A stretch of 64,000 nucleotides of DNA, from assembly GCA_038961845.1 (NCBI GenBank), contig CP152408.1, positions 1,984,001 through 2,048,000 of the forward strand, written 5' to 3'. Shown here piece by piece: positions 16,532-24,381 of the stretch; the first letter of the stretch is position 1, and every line of letters begins with the position of its first letter. The DNA is from Xylophilus sp. GW821-FHT01B05 (lineage in GTDB: Bacteria; Pseudomonadota; Gammaproteobacteria; Burkholderiales; Burkholderiaceae_C). Both the position numbers and the translations under genes were made by a program. The notes under the pieces are model-generated. The model worked only from the letters and a program-made list of their open reading frames with translations, did not search any database and was not told where the DNA came from.

Positions 16532-17659
16532 ATGCGTGATCTGCAACCCCACCTGCACCGCAGGCACCTGCTGGGGCTGGCCCTTGGCGCCGCCGCAACC
16601 AGTGCGCTGGCCGACCCCGTGCCACATCGTCTGGCGCCAGAGGCGGAGACCCGCAGCCTGGACGAGCTGCATCGTGCCGCGCTGGCCGAGGGCGGCAAGC
16701 TGGTCGTCTATGCGGGCGGCGACACTGCCGACTCGCAGGTCGCGCTGGAGAAGTCATTCATGGCGCGCTTCCCTGGCATGAACGCCAGGATCCTGCCTGA
16801 CCTGAGCAAGTACCACGATGCCCGCATCGACCAACAGCTGGCACGCGGCCGGCTTGAATGCGACGTGGCCCATCTGCAGACGCTGCACGACTACGACCGC
16901 TGGAAGTCAGAGGGGCAATTGCTCCACTACAAGCCGCTCGACTGGGACGCGATCCTGCCCGAGTTCAAGGACCCGGATGGTGCCTTCGTCGCGATCGGTG
17001 TGATCGCGTTCAGCAACGTCACCAACGCAAACCTGATCGCCGAAGCAGATGCGCCACGCGACGCCCTGGACTATCTCGATCCCAAGCTGCGCGGACGGCT
17101 CGTGCTGACCTATCCGCACGACGACGACGCTGTGCTGTTCATCTTCGATCGCATTGTTGCGGCCCACGGTTGGGAGTACGTGGACCGGCTGCTGAAGCAG
17201 GACGTGCAATGGATTCGCGGCACAGCCCCGGCGCGCCTGGTCGTGCGGGACGGCAAGAAGGCCGCCAGCTTCACCGTCTCTGCGCCACTCGTGCAGGCCA
17301 GTGGCAGCCCGTTGCGCTTTCAACTGCCGCGCCGCGACGTCTTCCAGTCATGGGGGCAAACGGCCGCGATCTTCCGCGAGGCCCCGAACAAGGCGGCGGC
17401 GCGCCTGTACCTGAGCTGGATGTGCTCGAAGGAAGCCACCGTGGCACGCACCAGCCAGTGGTCGGCGCGCCGCGACGTGCCGGCGCCGGGCGGCTATGGC
17501 GCCCCGGCGAGCTACAACACAGATCCGCAGGCATTCCACCGCTTCATGCTGGACCGCTATCGCATCGAGCGGCTGAAGACACAGTTCGAGGAAATCATCG
17601 GCCCAGCCGCCGGTGCAAACCCGACCGGCGCGAACGGCATCTATTTGCTGGGGGCATGA
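16532..17659 (+). CDS. orphan extracellular solute-binding protein (family 1, iron-type)
   Basis: 375-residue periplasmic binding protein. A Tat-like signal (HRRHLLGLALGAAATSALA) occupies about residues 10-30. The mature part has the family-1 layout seen in ferric-iron, thiamine and phosphonate binders (GKLVVYAGGDTADSQVALEK, then DVAHLQTLHDYDRW). No permease or ATPase gene is next to it, so it either feeds a distant transporter or acts as a sensor. ATG 16532 is used; GTG 16529 is also in frame. The gene ends 19 bp inside the convergent GNAT gene. The ligand cannot be assigned. Confidence 0.75.
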   Translation: MRDLQPHLHRRHLLGLALGAAATSALADPVPHRLAPEAETRSLDELHRAALAEGGKLVVYAGGDTADSQVALEKSFMARFPGMNARILPDLSKYHDARIDQQLARGRLECDVAHLQTLHDYDRWKSEGQLLHYKPLDWDAILPEFKDPDGAFVAIGVIAFSNVTNANLIAEADAPRDALDYLDPKLRGRLVLTYPHDDDAVLFIFDRIVAAHGWEYVDRLLKQDVQWIRGTAPARLVVRDGKKAASFTVSAPLVQASGSPLRFQLPRRDVFQSWGQTAAIFREAPNKAAARLYLSWMCSKEATVARTSQWSARRDVPAPGGYGAPASYNTDPQAFHRFMLDRYRIERLKTQFEEIIGPAAGANPTGANGIYLLGA

Positions 17660-18153
17660 GCTGTTGAGGGCGAGCGGCAAGGCGAAGCCGCGCCCTCGGC
17701 CAACTGCAAGGCCATGAACACGCTGTGTGGGTCTTCCTGGTAGGCCCCAAAGGGCCCGGAGTACGAAAAGCCAACGCTCTGATAAAGCCCTTGCGCAGCC
17801 TGGAAGGCCGGGTGCGATCCGGTCTCCAGGCTCAGCCATTCGTAGCCGCGTTGTCTGGCCGTTTCGATGATCTTCTGCAGCACCGCGCGGCCGGCACCGC
17901 GGCGGCGTTGTGTTGCCGGGGTTCGCATGGATTTGATCTCGCCGTGCGTTGGCGAGAGTTCCTTCAACGCGCCACAGCCCAGCAGCACTTCGCCGTCCCA
18001 GGCCGTCCAGAAGCTGATGTCGGGCGAGCGCAGCTTTGACAAGTCCAGCGCGAACACCCGGTCTGCTGGCGTCAACTCATGCATGTTGGCCAGATGCTCG
18101 CTCAGCAGCGCGTGCACGGCGGGGCGCGAGAGGTCGTCGAGTTCGATTTGCAT
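17641..18153 (-). CDS. GNAT family N-acetyltransferase
   Basis: 170-residue acetyltransferase. The acetyl-CoA loop is seen as RTPATQRRRGAGRAVLQKII (Q/R-x-x-G-x-G/A type) at about residues 77-97, and the terminal strand motif as LYQSVGFSYSGPFG. Substrate not identifiable; the closest families act on small amines or amino acids. Start 18153 (MQIELDDLSR) is preferred to the long upstream extension. Its last 19 bp overlap the 3' end of the convergent binding-protein gene. Confidence 0.85.
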   Translation of the reverse strand: MQIELDDLSRPAVHALLSEHLANMHELTPADRVFALDLSKLRSPDISFWTAWDGEVLLGCGALKELSPTHGEIKSMRTPATQRRRGAGRAVLQKIIETARQRGYEWLSLETGSHPAFQAAQGLYQSVGFSYSGPFGAYQEDPHSVFMALQLAEGAASPCRSPSTAHAPSK

Positions 18154-18252
18154 GTTGAAGCGGGCGTGTCGTTTGGTGAAGGATTCACCTGCCAGGCAGG
18201 GGCTTTGAGGGGTGGTGGTGCGGGTGAAGCACCACTTTGAAGCACACACGCA

Positions 18253-18727
18253 TCAGAAGACCCCGGCCTTCTGAAACGCTTCCTGCAGCCGTGTGACGAT
18301 GGCTTCAAAAGAGACTGCATCGAGGCGGTTCTTCTTCAGAAAAGCGGCCCATTGCAGCCGCTTGGTCGCGTCGGTCGCGAAGGCCTCGCTCAGGCCACTC
18401 GGCGTGGAAGGCGGCAGGGTCGAACGCGACGCCGTCATCGACTGCGATCAGGCAGACATCGCGGAACGCCGCCACGGCGGAGTCGATGTGGTCGGGGCCG
18501 AAGCCCAGCAGGTCGGCATCGCGTGTTGGCCGGTGTGGATGCTCGTACCACAGGGCAAACAGCAGGGCGCCCTTGAGCAGAAAGTTGGGCGCATGCGGAG
18601 AGATGGACAGCCGGTACAGCAGTCGCTCCAGGCCGTAGTGCGTGAGCGTCAGGTTGAAGTCCTGCCGTGCGCTGCCAGCATGCTGTTTGAGGCGTGCGCG
18701 AATGGAGGCTGCGCGGTTATTGCGCAT
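18253..18727 (-). pseudogene. AbiEii-type toxin, internally deleted and frameshifted
   Basis: Remnant of the nucleotidyltransferase toxin of a type IV AbiE system. The 5' part (18727 to about 18400) encodes the N-terminus through FLLKGALLFALWYEHPHRPT and DADLLGFG, which carry the nucleotidyltransferase G-x-L and D-x-D-like residues. The last ~60 codons, in another frame (18253-18438), encode the family's C-terminal region (ATKRLQWAAFLKKNRLD). The middle, more than 100 residues in intact relatives, is missing and the two halves are out of frame. A functional toxin is therefore unlikely. It follows the antitoxin gene in the usual order. Confidence 0.75.
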
Positions 18728-18763
18728 GGACGCCCCTTGGCGCTTCGCACCGCGAGTGGGCCT

Positions 18764-19381
18764 TCATGCTGTGATGCTCTCGAGGTAGGGGCGCATCACG
18801 TTGTTCACGCGGTCAATGGTGGCGTAGTGCCACAGCGCATCCATCGTCAGCTTGCGCTGCGTCCATCCATCGCGCAGCGCTTCCAGCGCCACGTCCAGGC
18901 CGATCTTGTTGCGGTACTTGAAGCAGTCGGCAACGGTCTTTGCGGCGTTGAAGACAGGAACCTGCACGCCATCGATTTGCAGGTGCTCGACGCCTTCGGT
19001 CAGCGCCGGCCCGGACATGCGCATGGCGCGCAGCGCTGGCTGGTCAAGCCGCGGGGTGGGCGAGTGATGCGGGATGGCCAGCCAGACCTCGAAGGGGGCC
19101 TGCGTGCCGATGCCGTGGACGCGCAGTGCGGACAGCAGGCAGACAACGCCCTGCGGTACGCGCAGGGCGACCTGGGCCAGGGAGTGGTGCTCGCTCAGCG
19201 CACGGCCTGGCAGGCTGTAGACGCCGCGAGCGACACGCTCCAGCTTGCCTGCTGCCACCAGTCGGCTGAGTGCCGCAGTGGGCAGCCCCTGCTCTGCCAG
19301 GTCTCGCGCGCGCAGCAGCGGGCGCTGCCCGGCCAATGCCAGGGTGGCTTGCTCATGCGTGGGGCTTGATGGGGGCTTCAT
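18764..19381 (-). CDS. AbiEi-type antitoxin / transcriptional autoregulator
   Basis: 205-residue protein with the AbiEi architecture: an N-terminal winged helix (RARDLAEQGLPTAALSRLVA through RVARGVYSL, about residues 25-60) and a C-terminal domain with FNAAKTVADCFKYRNKIGLD typical of AbiEi_4 proteins. In known AbiE systems the antitoxin counters the AbiEii toxin and represses its own promoter at inverted repeats. Such a repeat lies just upstream at 19408-19425. The antitoxin frame is intact while the toxin is decayed, so the locus is probably a relic or a stand-alone regulator. Confidence 0.8.
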   Translation of the reverse strand: MKPPSSPTHEQATLALAGQRPLLRARDLAEQGLPTAALSRLVAAGKLERVARGVYSLPGRALSEHHSLAQVALRVPQGVVCLLSALRVHGIGTQAPFEVWLAIPHHSPTPRLDQPALRAMRMSGPALTEGVEHLQIDGVQVPVFNAAKTVADCFKYRNKIGLDVALEALRDGWTQRKLTMDALWHYATIDRVNNVMRPYLESITA

Positions 19382-19407
19382 CCACCATCAAGTTTGTTGC
19401 ATTTGCT

Positions 19408-19425
19408 AGTCATTAGTCAATGACT
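19408..19425. promoter_or_regulatory. inverted repeat upstream of AbiEi antitoxin
   Basis: AGTCATT-AGTC-AATGACT is a perfect 7-4-7 inverted repeat 27 bp before the antitoxin start. AbiEi proteins are known to autoregulate through inverted repeats in their promoter, so this is the candidate operator. Confidence 0.6.
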
Positions 19426-19485
19426 GCCTAACTATCAAAACATTCCCTTGTGCCTGCATATGCCACGCGAGTACAGGGGCGCGCC

Positions 19486-20097
19486 TCAATACCCCACGGT
19501 AAACCGCTTGCCCGTATGGCGCGGCGTCTCTACCTCGTCGGCCAGGGCGATGGCGTAGTCTTCCATCGACACATGGCTCTTGCCGTTGGCGTCGGCCAGC
19601 AACTGGTCGCCGCCCAGGCGGAAGTGGCCGGTGCGCTCGCCCGGGTTGAACTCGGCCGAGGGCGAAAGGAAGGTCCAGGCCAGGGATTTTTCCTCACGCA
19701 GGCGGTTGAGGAAGGCGCGGCCACCCAGGGCTTCGGCCTTGTAGGCGGCGGGGAAGCCTTCGGCATCCACCAGTGCCTTGCCGGGGGCGATCTCCAGGCT
19801 GCCGGCACCGCCGACCACCAGCAGGCGTGGCACGCCGGCCTGGTGCACGGCCTGCAGCAGTTGGTTGGCGTCGCTGCCGTCGAAGCGGGTGGAGCTGATG
19901 ACGGCGTCGTGGCCGGCCAGCAGCGGCGCCAGCGTGGCGGGCTGCGATGCGTCGCCGTTGTGCAGGGCCAGGCCGGGTTGGGCAGCGGCCTTGCTGCTGT
20001 CACGGGCGATGCCGGTGACCTGGTGGCCACGGGCCAGCAGTTCGGTGGCGATGCGTGAACCGGCGCGGCCGGTGATTCCGATGATGGCGATCTTCAT
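19486..20097 (-). CDS. NAD(P)-binding oxidoreductase (NmrA/atypical SDR)
   Basis: 203-residue Rossmann-fold protein. The dinucleotide loop is GITGRAGSRIATELLARGH at residues 7-25, and LVVGGAGSLEIAPGK follows strand 4. It belongs to the atypical short-chain dehydrogenases related to YwnB and NmrA, often flavin or quinone reductases or redox sensors. It is 31 bp downstream of a DsbA-like gene on the same strand and likely co-transcribed. The divergent LysR at 20933 may control both. No substrate can be inferred. Confidence 0.82.
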   Translation of the reverse strand: MKIAIIGITGRAGSRIATELLARGHQVTGIARDSSKAAAQPGLALHNGDASQPATLAPLLAGHDAVISSTRFDGSDANQLLQAVHQAGVPRLLVVGGAGSLEIAPGKALVDAEGFPAAYKAEALGGRAFLNRLREEKSLAWTFLSPSAEFNPGERTGHFRLGGDQLLADANGKSHVSMEDYAIALADEVETPRHTGKRFTVGY

Positions 20098-20128
20098 GAG
20101 TTGCTCCTGGTGGATGGGTGAGAGAAAT

Positions 20129-20824
20129 CTAGATGGCGCAGCCGTCCGGGCCGCACAGCGGCAGGGATGCGTCCGTTGTCGCTGCAGCGGGCAGGCGCGC
20201 GGTCAGCAGTTGCTGCCAGTCCTCGGCGCGGCCCAGGTAGCGGCCGGCGTCGAGCAGTTCCAGCGAGCCGTCTTCGGCCTCCAGCGCAAAGCTGGGGAAG
20301 CCTTGTGCGCCCAACTGCTTGAGCAGTGCACGGCTGGCGCTGATGTGTTGCAGCGTGGGCGTGCCGCTGGCCTGGGCAAAGGCCTGCTCGAAGGCGGTGG
20401 CGTCCAGGCCGATGTCGGTGGCCAGCGCGCGCAGCACGGCGGGATCGGCGATGCGCCGGCCTTCCACGTAGTGCGCCTGCTGCTGGCGCTGCAGCATGTC
20501 TGCGCCACGGCCGGCCAAGGCATCGGCGGCAAGGATGGCGGTGGTGGGCGGCTCGGAGTCAAACACGGCGGTGCTGTCACGCAGCAGGCCGTCGAAGTAG
20601 GCGTCGCCAAAGGGCTGGCCGCTCATGGTGGCAATGCGGCGGTCATGCGGGATCACGTAGTCGCGCAATTGCGGCGTGACGCGCTGCGCATTGCCGCCGG
20701 CCATCATGCCGCCGCCGTGCAGCGCCAAGGTGAGGCCGGGCAGGGCGCGTGCGGCGCGCACCAGCGGTGCTGCGGCATAGCACCAGCCGCAGAAGGGGTC
20801 GAACAGGTAGTGCAGGGTGGTCAT
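20129..20824 (-). CDS. DsbA family (FrnE-like) thiol oxidoreductase
   Basis: 231-residue cytoplasmic thioredoxin-fold protein with no signal peptide. The active-site motif CGWC lies at residues 12-15 (YLFDPFCGWCYAAAPL), followed by the helical insertion domain of the DsbA/2-hydroxychromene isomerase group, and the cis-proline region is GFPSFAL. It ends with an unusual cysteine-containing tail (PLCGPDGCAI). Likely reduces or isomerises disulfides. It heads a two-gene unit with the NAD(P)-binding protein and is divergent from a LysR regulator. Confidence 0.85.
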   Translation of the reverse strand: MTTLHYLFDPFCGWCYAAAPLVRAARALPGLTLALHGGGMMAGGNAQRVTPQLRDYVIPHDRRIATMSGQPFGDAYFDGLLRDSTAVFDSEPPTTAILAADALAGRGADMLQRQQQAHYVEGRRIADPAVLRALATDIGLDATAFEQAFAQASGTPTLQHISASRALLKQLGAQGFPSFALEAEDGSLELLDAGRYLGRAEDWQQLLTARLPAAATTDASLPLCGPDGCAI

Positions 20825-20859
20825 TGGATGGCTCGTTGAAGCAAGGCCTGCATGGTAGG

Positions 20860-20895
20860 TTGCATGAAACGGTATGAAAATCCCTTGTCATGCAA
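20860..20895. promoter_or_regulatory. inverted repeat in DsbA-LysR divergent promoter
   Basis: TTGCATG at 20860-20866 is repeated in inverse as CATGCAA at 20889-20895, in the 108-bp gap between the divergent genes. Candidate regulator site; the wide spacing makes it tentative. Confidence 0.4.
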
Positions 20896-20932
20896 TGATT
20901 TGTTGCCTGAATCGATCAAATAAGGAGCCCGC

Positions 20933-21868
20933 ATGGACCGCATCGTTGCCACCCAGGTGTTTGTCGCCGTGGTGGACAGCGGCAGCCTGACCGCTGCTGC
21001 GGAGCGCCTGGACATGTCGCGCGCCATGGCCACGCGCTACCTGGCGCAGATGGAGCGCTGGGCTGGCGCGCGCCTGCTGCACCGCAGTACCCGGCGCCTG
21101 GGCCTGAGCCCGGCGGGCGAAGAGCTGCTGCCGCGTTGCCGCGAGCTGCTGGCGCTGGCAGAGCAGATGCCACACCCGGCGGGCGAGGGCGCAGACGGCC
21201 CGCAGGGCATGCTGCGCATCGCCTGTGCGCCCTCGCTGGCCGAGAACTGGCTGGCACGCGCCATGGCCGACTACCTGCGCCAGTACCCGCGCGTGGCGGT
21301 GGACCTGGTGCTGGGCAACCAGGCAGTGAACCTGGTGGAAGAGCGCATCGACCTGGCGATCCGCATCAGCAATGCGCTGGACCCGCAACTGATCGCGCGG
21401 CGGCTGGCGGACTGCCACTCGGTGGTGTGCGCCGCGCCCAGCTACCTGGCCGCGCGCGGCACGCCGCGCCGGGTAGAAGACCTGGCGCTGCACGATTGCC
21501 TGACCTACACCTACTTTGGCAAGAGCCTGTGGAACTTCACGCGCGCTGGCGAGCCGGTGGCCGTGCCGGTCGGCGGCAAGCTCAGCGCCAATGACGCCAC
21601 CGCGCTGCTGCATGCGGCGATAGCGGGCGCGGGCATCTGCATGCAGCCGGCGTATGCGGCGGCGCCGCACATTGCCGCAGGCACGCTGGTGGCGCTGCTG
21701 CCCGAGGCTGAGCCGCCGATGCTGGGCGTGCACGGTATCTACAGCTCGCGCCGGCAGATGCCGGCGGCGCTGCGCAGCCTGCTGGATTTCCTGGCGGCGC
21801 GCTTTGCCGCCGACCCGGGCTGGGGGCGCTATGCTGCGCCCTTACCACTGCGAAGCGAGACCCCATGA
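20933..21868 (+). CDS. LysR-type transcriptional regulator
   Basis: 311-residue regulator. The HTH spans about residues 15-60 (SLTAAAERLDMSRAMATRYL), followed by a DsdC/PrtR-group effector domain (SLAENWLARAMADYLRQYPR). It is divergent from the DsbA-like/NAD(P)-binding pair, which it probably regulates. The ribosome site AAGGAG is clear 9 bp before the ATG. Its stop overlaps the start of a DUF427 gene by 4 bp. Confidence 0.87.
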   Translation: MDRIVATQVFVAVVDSGSLTAAAERLDMSRAMATRYLAQMERWAGARLLHRSTRRLGLSPAGEELLPRCRELLALAEQMPHPAGEGADGPQGMLRIACAPSLAENWLARAMADYLRQYPRVAVDLVLGNQAVNLVEERIDLAIRISNALDPQLIARRLADCHSVVCAAPSYLAARGTPRRVEDLALHDCLTYTYFGKSLWNFTRAGEPVAVPVGGKLSANDATALLHAAIAGAGICMQPAYAAAPHIAAGTLVALLPEAEPPMLGVHGIYSSRRQMPAALRSLLDFLAARFAADPGWGRYAAPLPLRSETP

Positions 21869-22146
21869 AAGCCACCTGGAACGGCAAGACCATTGCCGAG
21901 AGCGAAGACACCGTACTGGTCGAAGGCAACCACTACTTCCCGCCCGAGTCGCTCAACCGCGACTTTGTCACCTTCAGCAACCACCGCAGCACCTGCCCCT
22001 GGAAGGGCCAGGCCAGCTACTACTCGTTGCTGGTGGATGGCGAGCTGAACACCGACGCCGCCTGGTACTACCCCGAGCCCAAGTCCGGCGCCGAAGAAAT
22101 CCGCGGCCGCATCGCCTTCTGGAAGGGCGTCAAGGTTGCGGCTTGA
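21865..22146 (+). CDS. DUF427 domain protein
   Basis: 93-residue single-domain protein. The family hallmarks WNGKTIAES, VEGNHYFPPES and the tryptophan-rich STCPWKGQASYYSL with AAWYYPEP are all present, covering the full length. The biochemical role of DUF427 is not established. It is translationally coupled to the LysR gene (ATGA). Repeat F2 follows directly after the stop. Confidence 0.85.
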   Translation: MKATWNGKTIAESEDTVLVEGNHYFPPESLNRDFVTFSNHRSTCPWKGQASYYSLLVDGELNTDAAWYYPEPKSGAEEIRGRIAFWKGVKVAA

Positions 22147-22200
22147 TGCTATTTAAATAATAGCTATGTGCCCTAGAGTGGCCTGCGTTTCAGCCACTTT
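22145..22200 (+). repeat. short dispersed repeat F2, degenerate copy
   Basis: Begins GCTATTTAAATAATAGCTAT just after the DUF427 stop and continues into GCCCTAGAGTGGC, resembling the start of other F2 copies. GTGGC...GCCAC can pair and is followed by TTTT, so it may act as a terminator. Confidence 0.5.
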
Positions 22201-22216
22201 TCTTCTAAATTTCGCC

Positions 22217-22738
22217 TCAGGCTTTCCATGCGCCCACATGCGAGGCGCTGGCTTCTTCCAGCAGCGCCGGCCCCACGCATTCGATAGGGTTGGGTGACGC
22301 CGCAAACACGTCGCGGCAGAACAGCTCGGCATCCACCTGATCGGCGCGATCGCCCCGGAACACGCGCAGGCGCACCGCGTCTATGCCGTACACCACGCGC
22401 CCTATGGCCGACCAGAAGATGGCGCCGGCGCACATCACGCAGGGTTCGCCCGACGCATACATCGTGGCCTGCGCCAGCACGTCGCGGCTGAAGCGCGGCG
22501 AGAGCTTGCGTACCAGCGAGGTCTCGGCATGCGCGGTGCAGTCGCCGGTCTCGAAGGTGGCGTTCCAGGCCTCGTCCAGCACGGTGCCGTCGGGCAGCAC
22601 GGCGACGGCGCCGAAGGGGCGGTTGCCCAGGCTGCGGGCATGGTCGGCCAGGGCGATGGCGCGGCGCAGATAAAGGCCGTCGCGCTCGTCGAGTTCGACC
22701 GGTTCGGGTAGCAGGCTGTTCGGAGTGTTGGCGTTCAT
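22217..22738 (-). CDS. nucleoside/guanine deaminase (CDA family)
   Basis: 173-residue zinc deaminase. The catalytic HAETS (C/H-A-E motif) and the PCVMCAGAIFW zinc cysteines are intact, and the spacing matches guanine deaminase (GuaD) and tRNA/nucleoside deaminases. It is the last gene of the minus-strand operon that also encodes a Rieske oxygenase, and its ATG overlaps that gene's stop (ATGA at 22735-22738). The context suggests deamination of a purine-like or other amino N-heterocycle. True guanine deaminase is possible, although a second guanine deaminase-like enzyme of the amidohydrolase type lies at 46076. Confidence 0.8.
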   Translation of the reverse strand: MNANTPNSLLPEPVELDERDGLYLRRAIALADHARSLGNRPFGAVAVLPDGTVLDEAWNATFETGDCTAHAETSLVRKLSPRFSRDVLAQATMYASGEPCVMCAGAIFWSAIGRVVYGIDAVRLRVFRGDRADQVDAELFCRDVFAASPNPIECVGPALLEEASASHVGAWKA

Positions 22739-23859
22739 GCTGCGGCCTCCAGTGCCACGGGTGTTGCGATGGGTTTGGCGGCAGCCATGGCGCTGCAGGA
22801 GGCCGGCGTGGCTGCCACGATGGGGATGCTGGCGACATTGCCACGGTGCACTTCGGGCTCGCCGTGGCGGGCCAGCAGCTCCATCAGTTTCTTGCGGATC
22901 AGCATGCCGGGCTTGTCGCTGGCCATGGAGTATTCGACGCCGCGCCGGCGCGTGTCGATCACGGCGTCGGGGTCGGTGGATTCGAGGATGTCCTTGTCCT
23001 CGCGCGTCACCGCGTCGTCGAAATCGATCAGCATCTGCGCCGGGCAATCTGCTTCCGTGTCGTTGCGGAACAGCCATTGGCACAGCTGCATGCGGCCGTC
23101 GTCTATGGGCGTGAAGCAGTTGATGATGATGTGGCGCACACCGGAGGGGTATTCAATGTCCAGCCGGCGCGAGAACGGCAGGAAGTAGGCGTTGCGCATG
23201 TGGCGCGTGGTGACCGCATCGGTCACGCCGCTGATGCGCTGGAACTTCTCCGGGTTGCTGGCGGGGATGGTCGTCTCGGCGTAGAACCCGGTGGGCGACT
23301 CCACCAGCTCGTAGCTGCTGGGCTTGGGCTGCGAGGCCACGCCAAAGGTGGCGCGGTGCACAAAGCTGAAGTGCGAATTGTCGAAGGAGTTTTCCAGCGC
23401 GCGCATGGGGCTGGTGTCCCAGGTTTCGTAGAACTGGAAGATGGTGCGCCAGCCTTCGGCGCCAAACTCGGGGATGGCGGGGATGTCTTCTATCGGGTCT
23501 TCCAGCGCCACCCAGGCATAGCCGTAGCGCGCGGTGCAGTGGTAGGCGGGCGTGCAGTAGCCCGGCGGGATCGGCTGGCCGGCATCCATCTGCGGGATGC
23601 CGACCACGCGGCCGCTGCGGTCGTACTGCCAGCCGTGGTAGCCGCACTGCAGCGTGCCCTCGTGGCACCAGCCCTTGGACAGCTTGGCGGTACGGTGGCA
23701 GCAGCGGTCCTTCAGCGCGGCGGGCTGGCCGTCGCCATCCAGAAACAGCACGATGTTCTCGCCCAGCAGGGTGAAGGGCTTGGGGCCGTCGGCCAGATCG
23801 GTGAGCGGCATGACGGCATGCCAGAACTTTCTGAACACGGGTTGGCGGGTGGTGAGCAT
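22735..23859 (-). CDS. Rieske non-heme iron oxygenase, alpha subunit
   Basis: 374-residue terminal oxygenase. The Rieske cluster ligands are C53-x-H55 and C72-x-x-H75. The mononuclear iron site is D160-x2-H163-x4-H168, preceded by N157 (NxxDxxHxxxxH). No reductase or ferredoxin gene is nearby. The layout resembles single-component oxygenases that hydroxylate or demethylate heterocycles, and HpxD of the Klebsiella purine pathway is a conceivable analogue. It shares the motif GAGAGTAGAAGCG upstream (minus strand, 23919-23931) with the other unit of this cluster. The substrate is unknown. Confidence 0.85.
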   Translation of the reverse strand: MLTTRQPVFRKFWHAVMPLTDLADGPKPFTLLGENIVLFLDGDGQPAALKDRCCHRTAKLSKGWCHEGTLQCGYHGWQYDRSGRVVGIPQMDAGQPIPPGYCTPAYHCTARYGYAWVALEDPIEDIPAIPEFGAEGWRTIFQFYETWDTSPMRALENSFDNSHFSFVHRATFGVASQPKPSSYELVESPTGFYAETTIPASNPEKFQRISGVTDAVTTRHMRNAYFLPFSRRLDIEYPSGVRHIIINCFTPIDDGRMQLCQWLFRNDTEADCPAQMLIDFDDAVTREDKDILESTDPDAVIDTRRRGVEYSMASDKPGMLIRKKLMELLARHGEPEVHRGNVASIPIVAATPASCSAMAAAKPIATPVALEAAA

Positions 23860-23918
23860 GGAGAGGTCCTTTCAGGGGAGGAACAAGAGCAATGACCTGC
23901 CGTGGGGAACGGTTGAAT

Positions 23919-23931
23919 CGCTTCTACTCTC
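23919..23931 (-). promoter_or_regulatory. shared upstream element GAGAGTAGAAGCG, copy 1
   Basis: On the minus strand GAGAGTAGAAGCG lies 60-72 bp upstream of the Rieske gene. The identical 13 bases, followed in both by TTCA (after one extra A here), occur at 26556-26568 upstream of the cluster's binding-protein gene. A common regulator site or promoter is likely. Confidence 0.55.
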
Positions 23932-23952
23932 GGGGAACGGGAAATTGTGGAA

Positions 23953-24381
23953 CTAGCGCGGCGCGGCAGCGGCTTGCACGCCGGCCGGCAGCGCTTCTGC
24001 GCTGACGCGGAACACATGCTGCTCCGGGTCGGTCAGCACCGCCTGCCACTGGCCGTAGTAGGTGGCATAGGGGAACTTGAGCACGCGCCCGCCCAGCTTG
24101 CCGATGCGCGCGGCCACGTCGTCTACCGCCGTGGGCGTGGGCAGCATGAAGGTGGCGTAGGCGGTGACGGGCGCGGTGCTGTGTGCAGCCGGTGCGCGGT
24201 CGGTCAGGTCCAGCAGCGCGTAGGCCGGCCGCGCGTTGAAGCCAAACTGCACGCCCTCGGAATGCAGCGCGCGGTAGATCGGCGAGCGGCTCTGCTCGGC
24301 CTCTTGCCAGCCCAGCAGGTGGCGGTAGAACTGCATCTGCGCCTCGATGTCGTGGCACAGCAGGTTGAACCACAGCTTCAT
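23953..24381 (-). CDS. VOC (glyoxalase/bleomycin resistance) family protein
   Basis: 142-residue protein with the two beta-alpha-beta-beta-beta modules of the vicinal oxygen chelate fold. It opens KLWFNLLCHDIEAQMQFYRH and continues to the family-typical DPEQHVFRVS. Members include dioxygenases, lyases and isomerases. Its start overlaps the 3' end of the IPNS-like oxygenase gene by 4 bp, so it belongs to the same message. A specific reaction cannot be assigned. Confidence 0.8.
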   Translation of the reverse strand: MKLWFNLLCHDIEAQMQFYRHLLGWQEAEQSRSPIYRALHSEGVQFGFNARPAYALLDLTDRAPAAHSTAPVTAYATFMLPTPTAVDDVAARIGKLGGRVLKFPYATYYGQWQAVLTDPEQHVFRVSAEALPAGVQAAAAPR

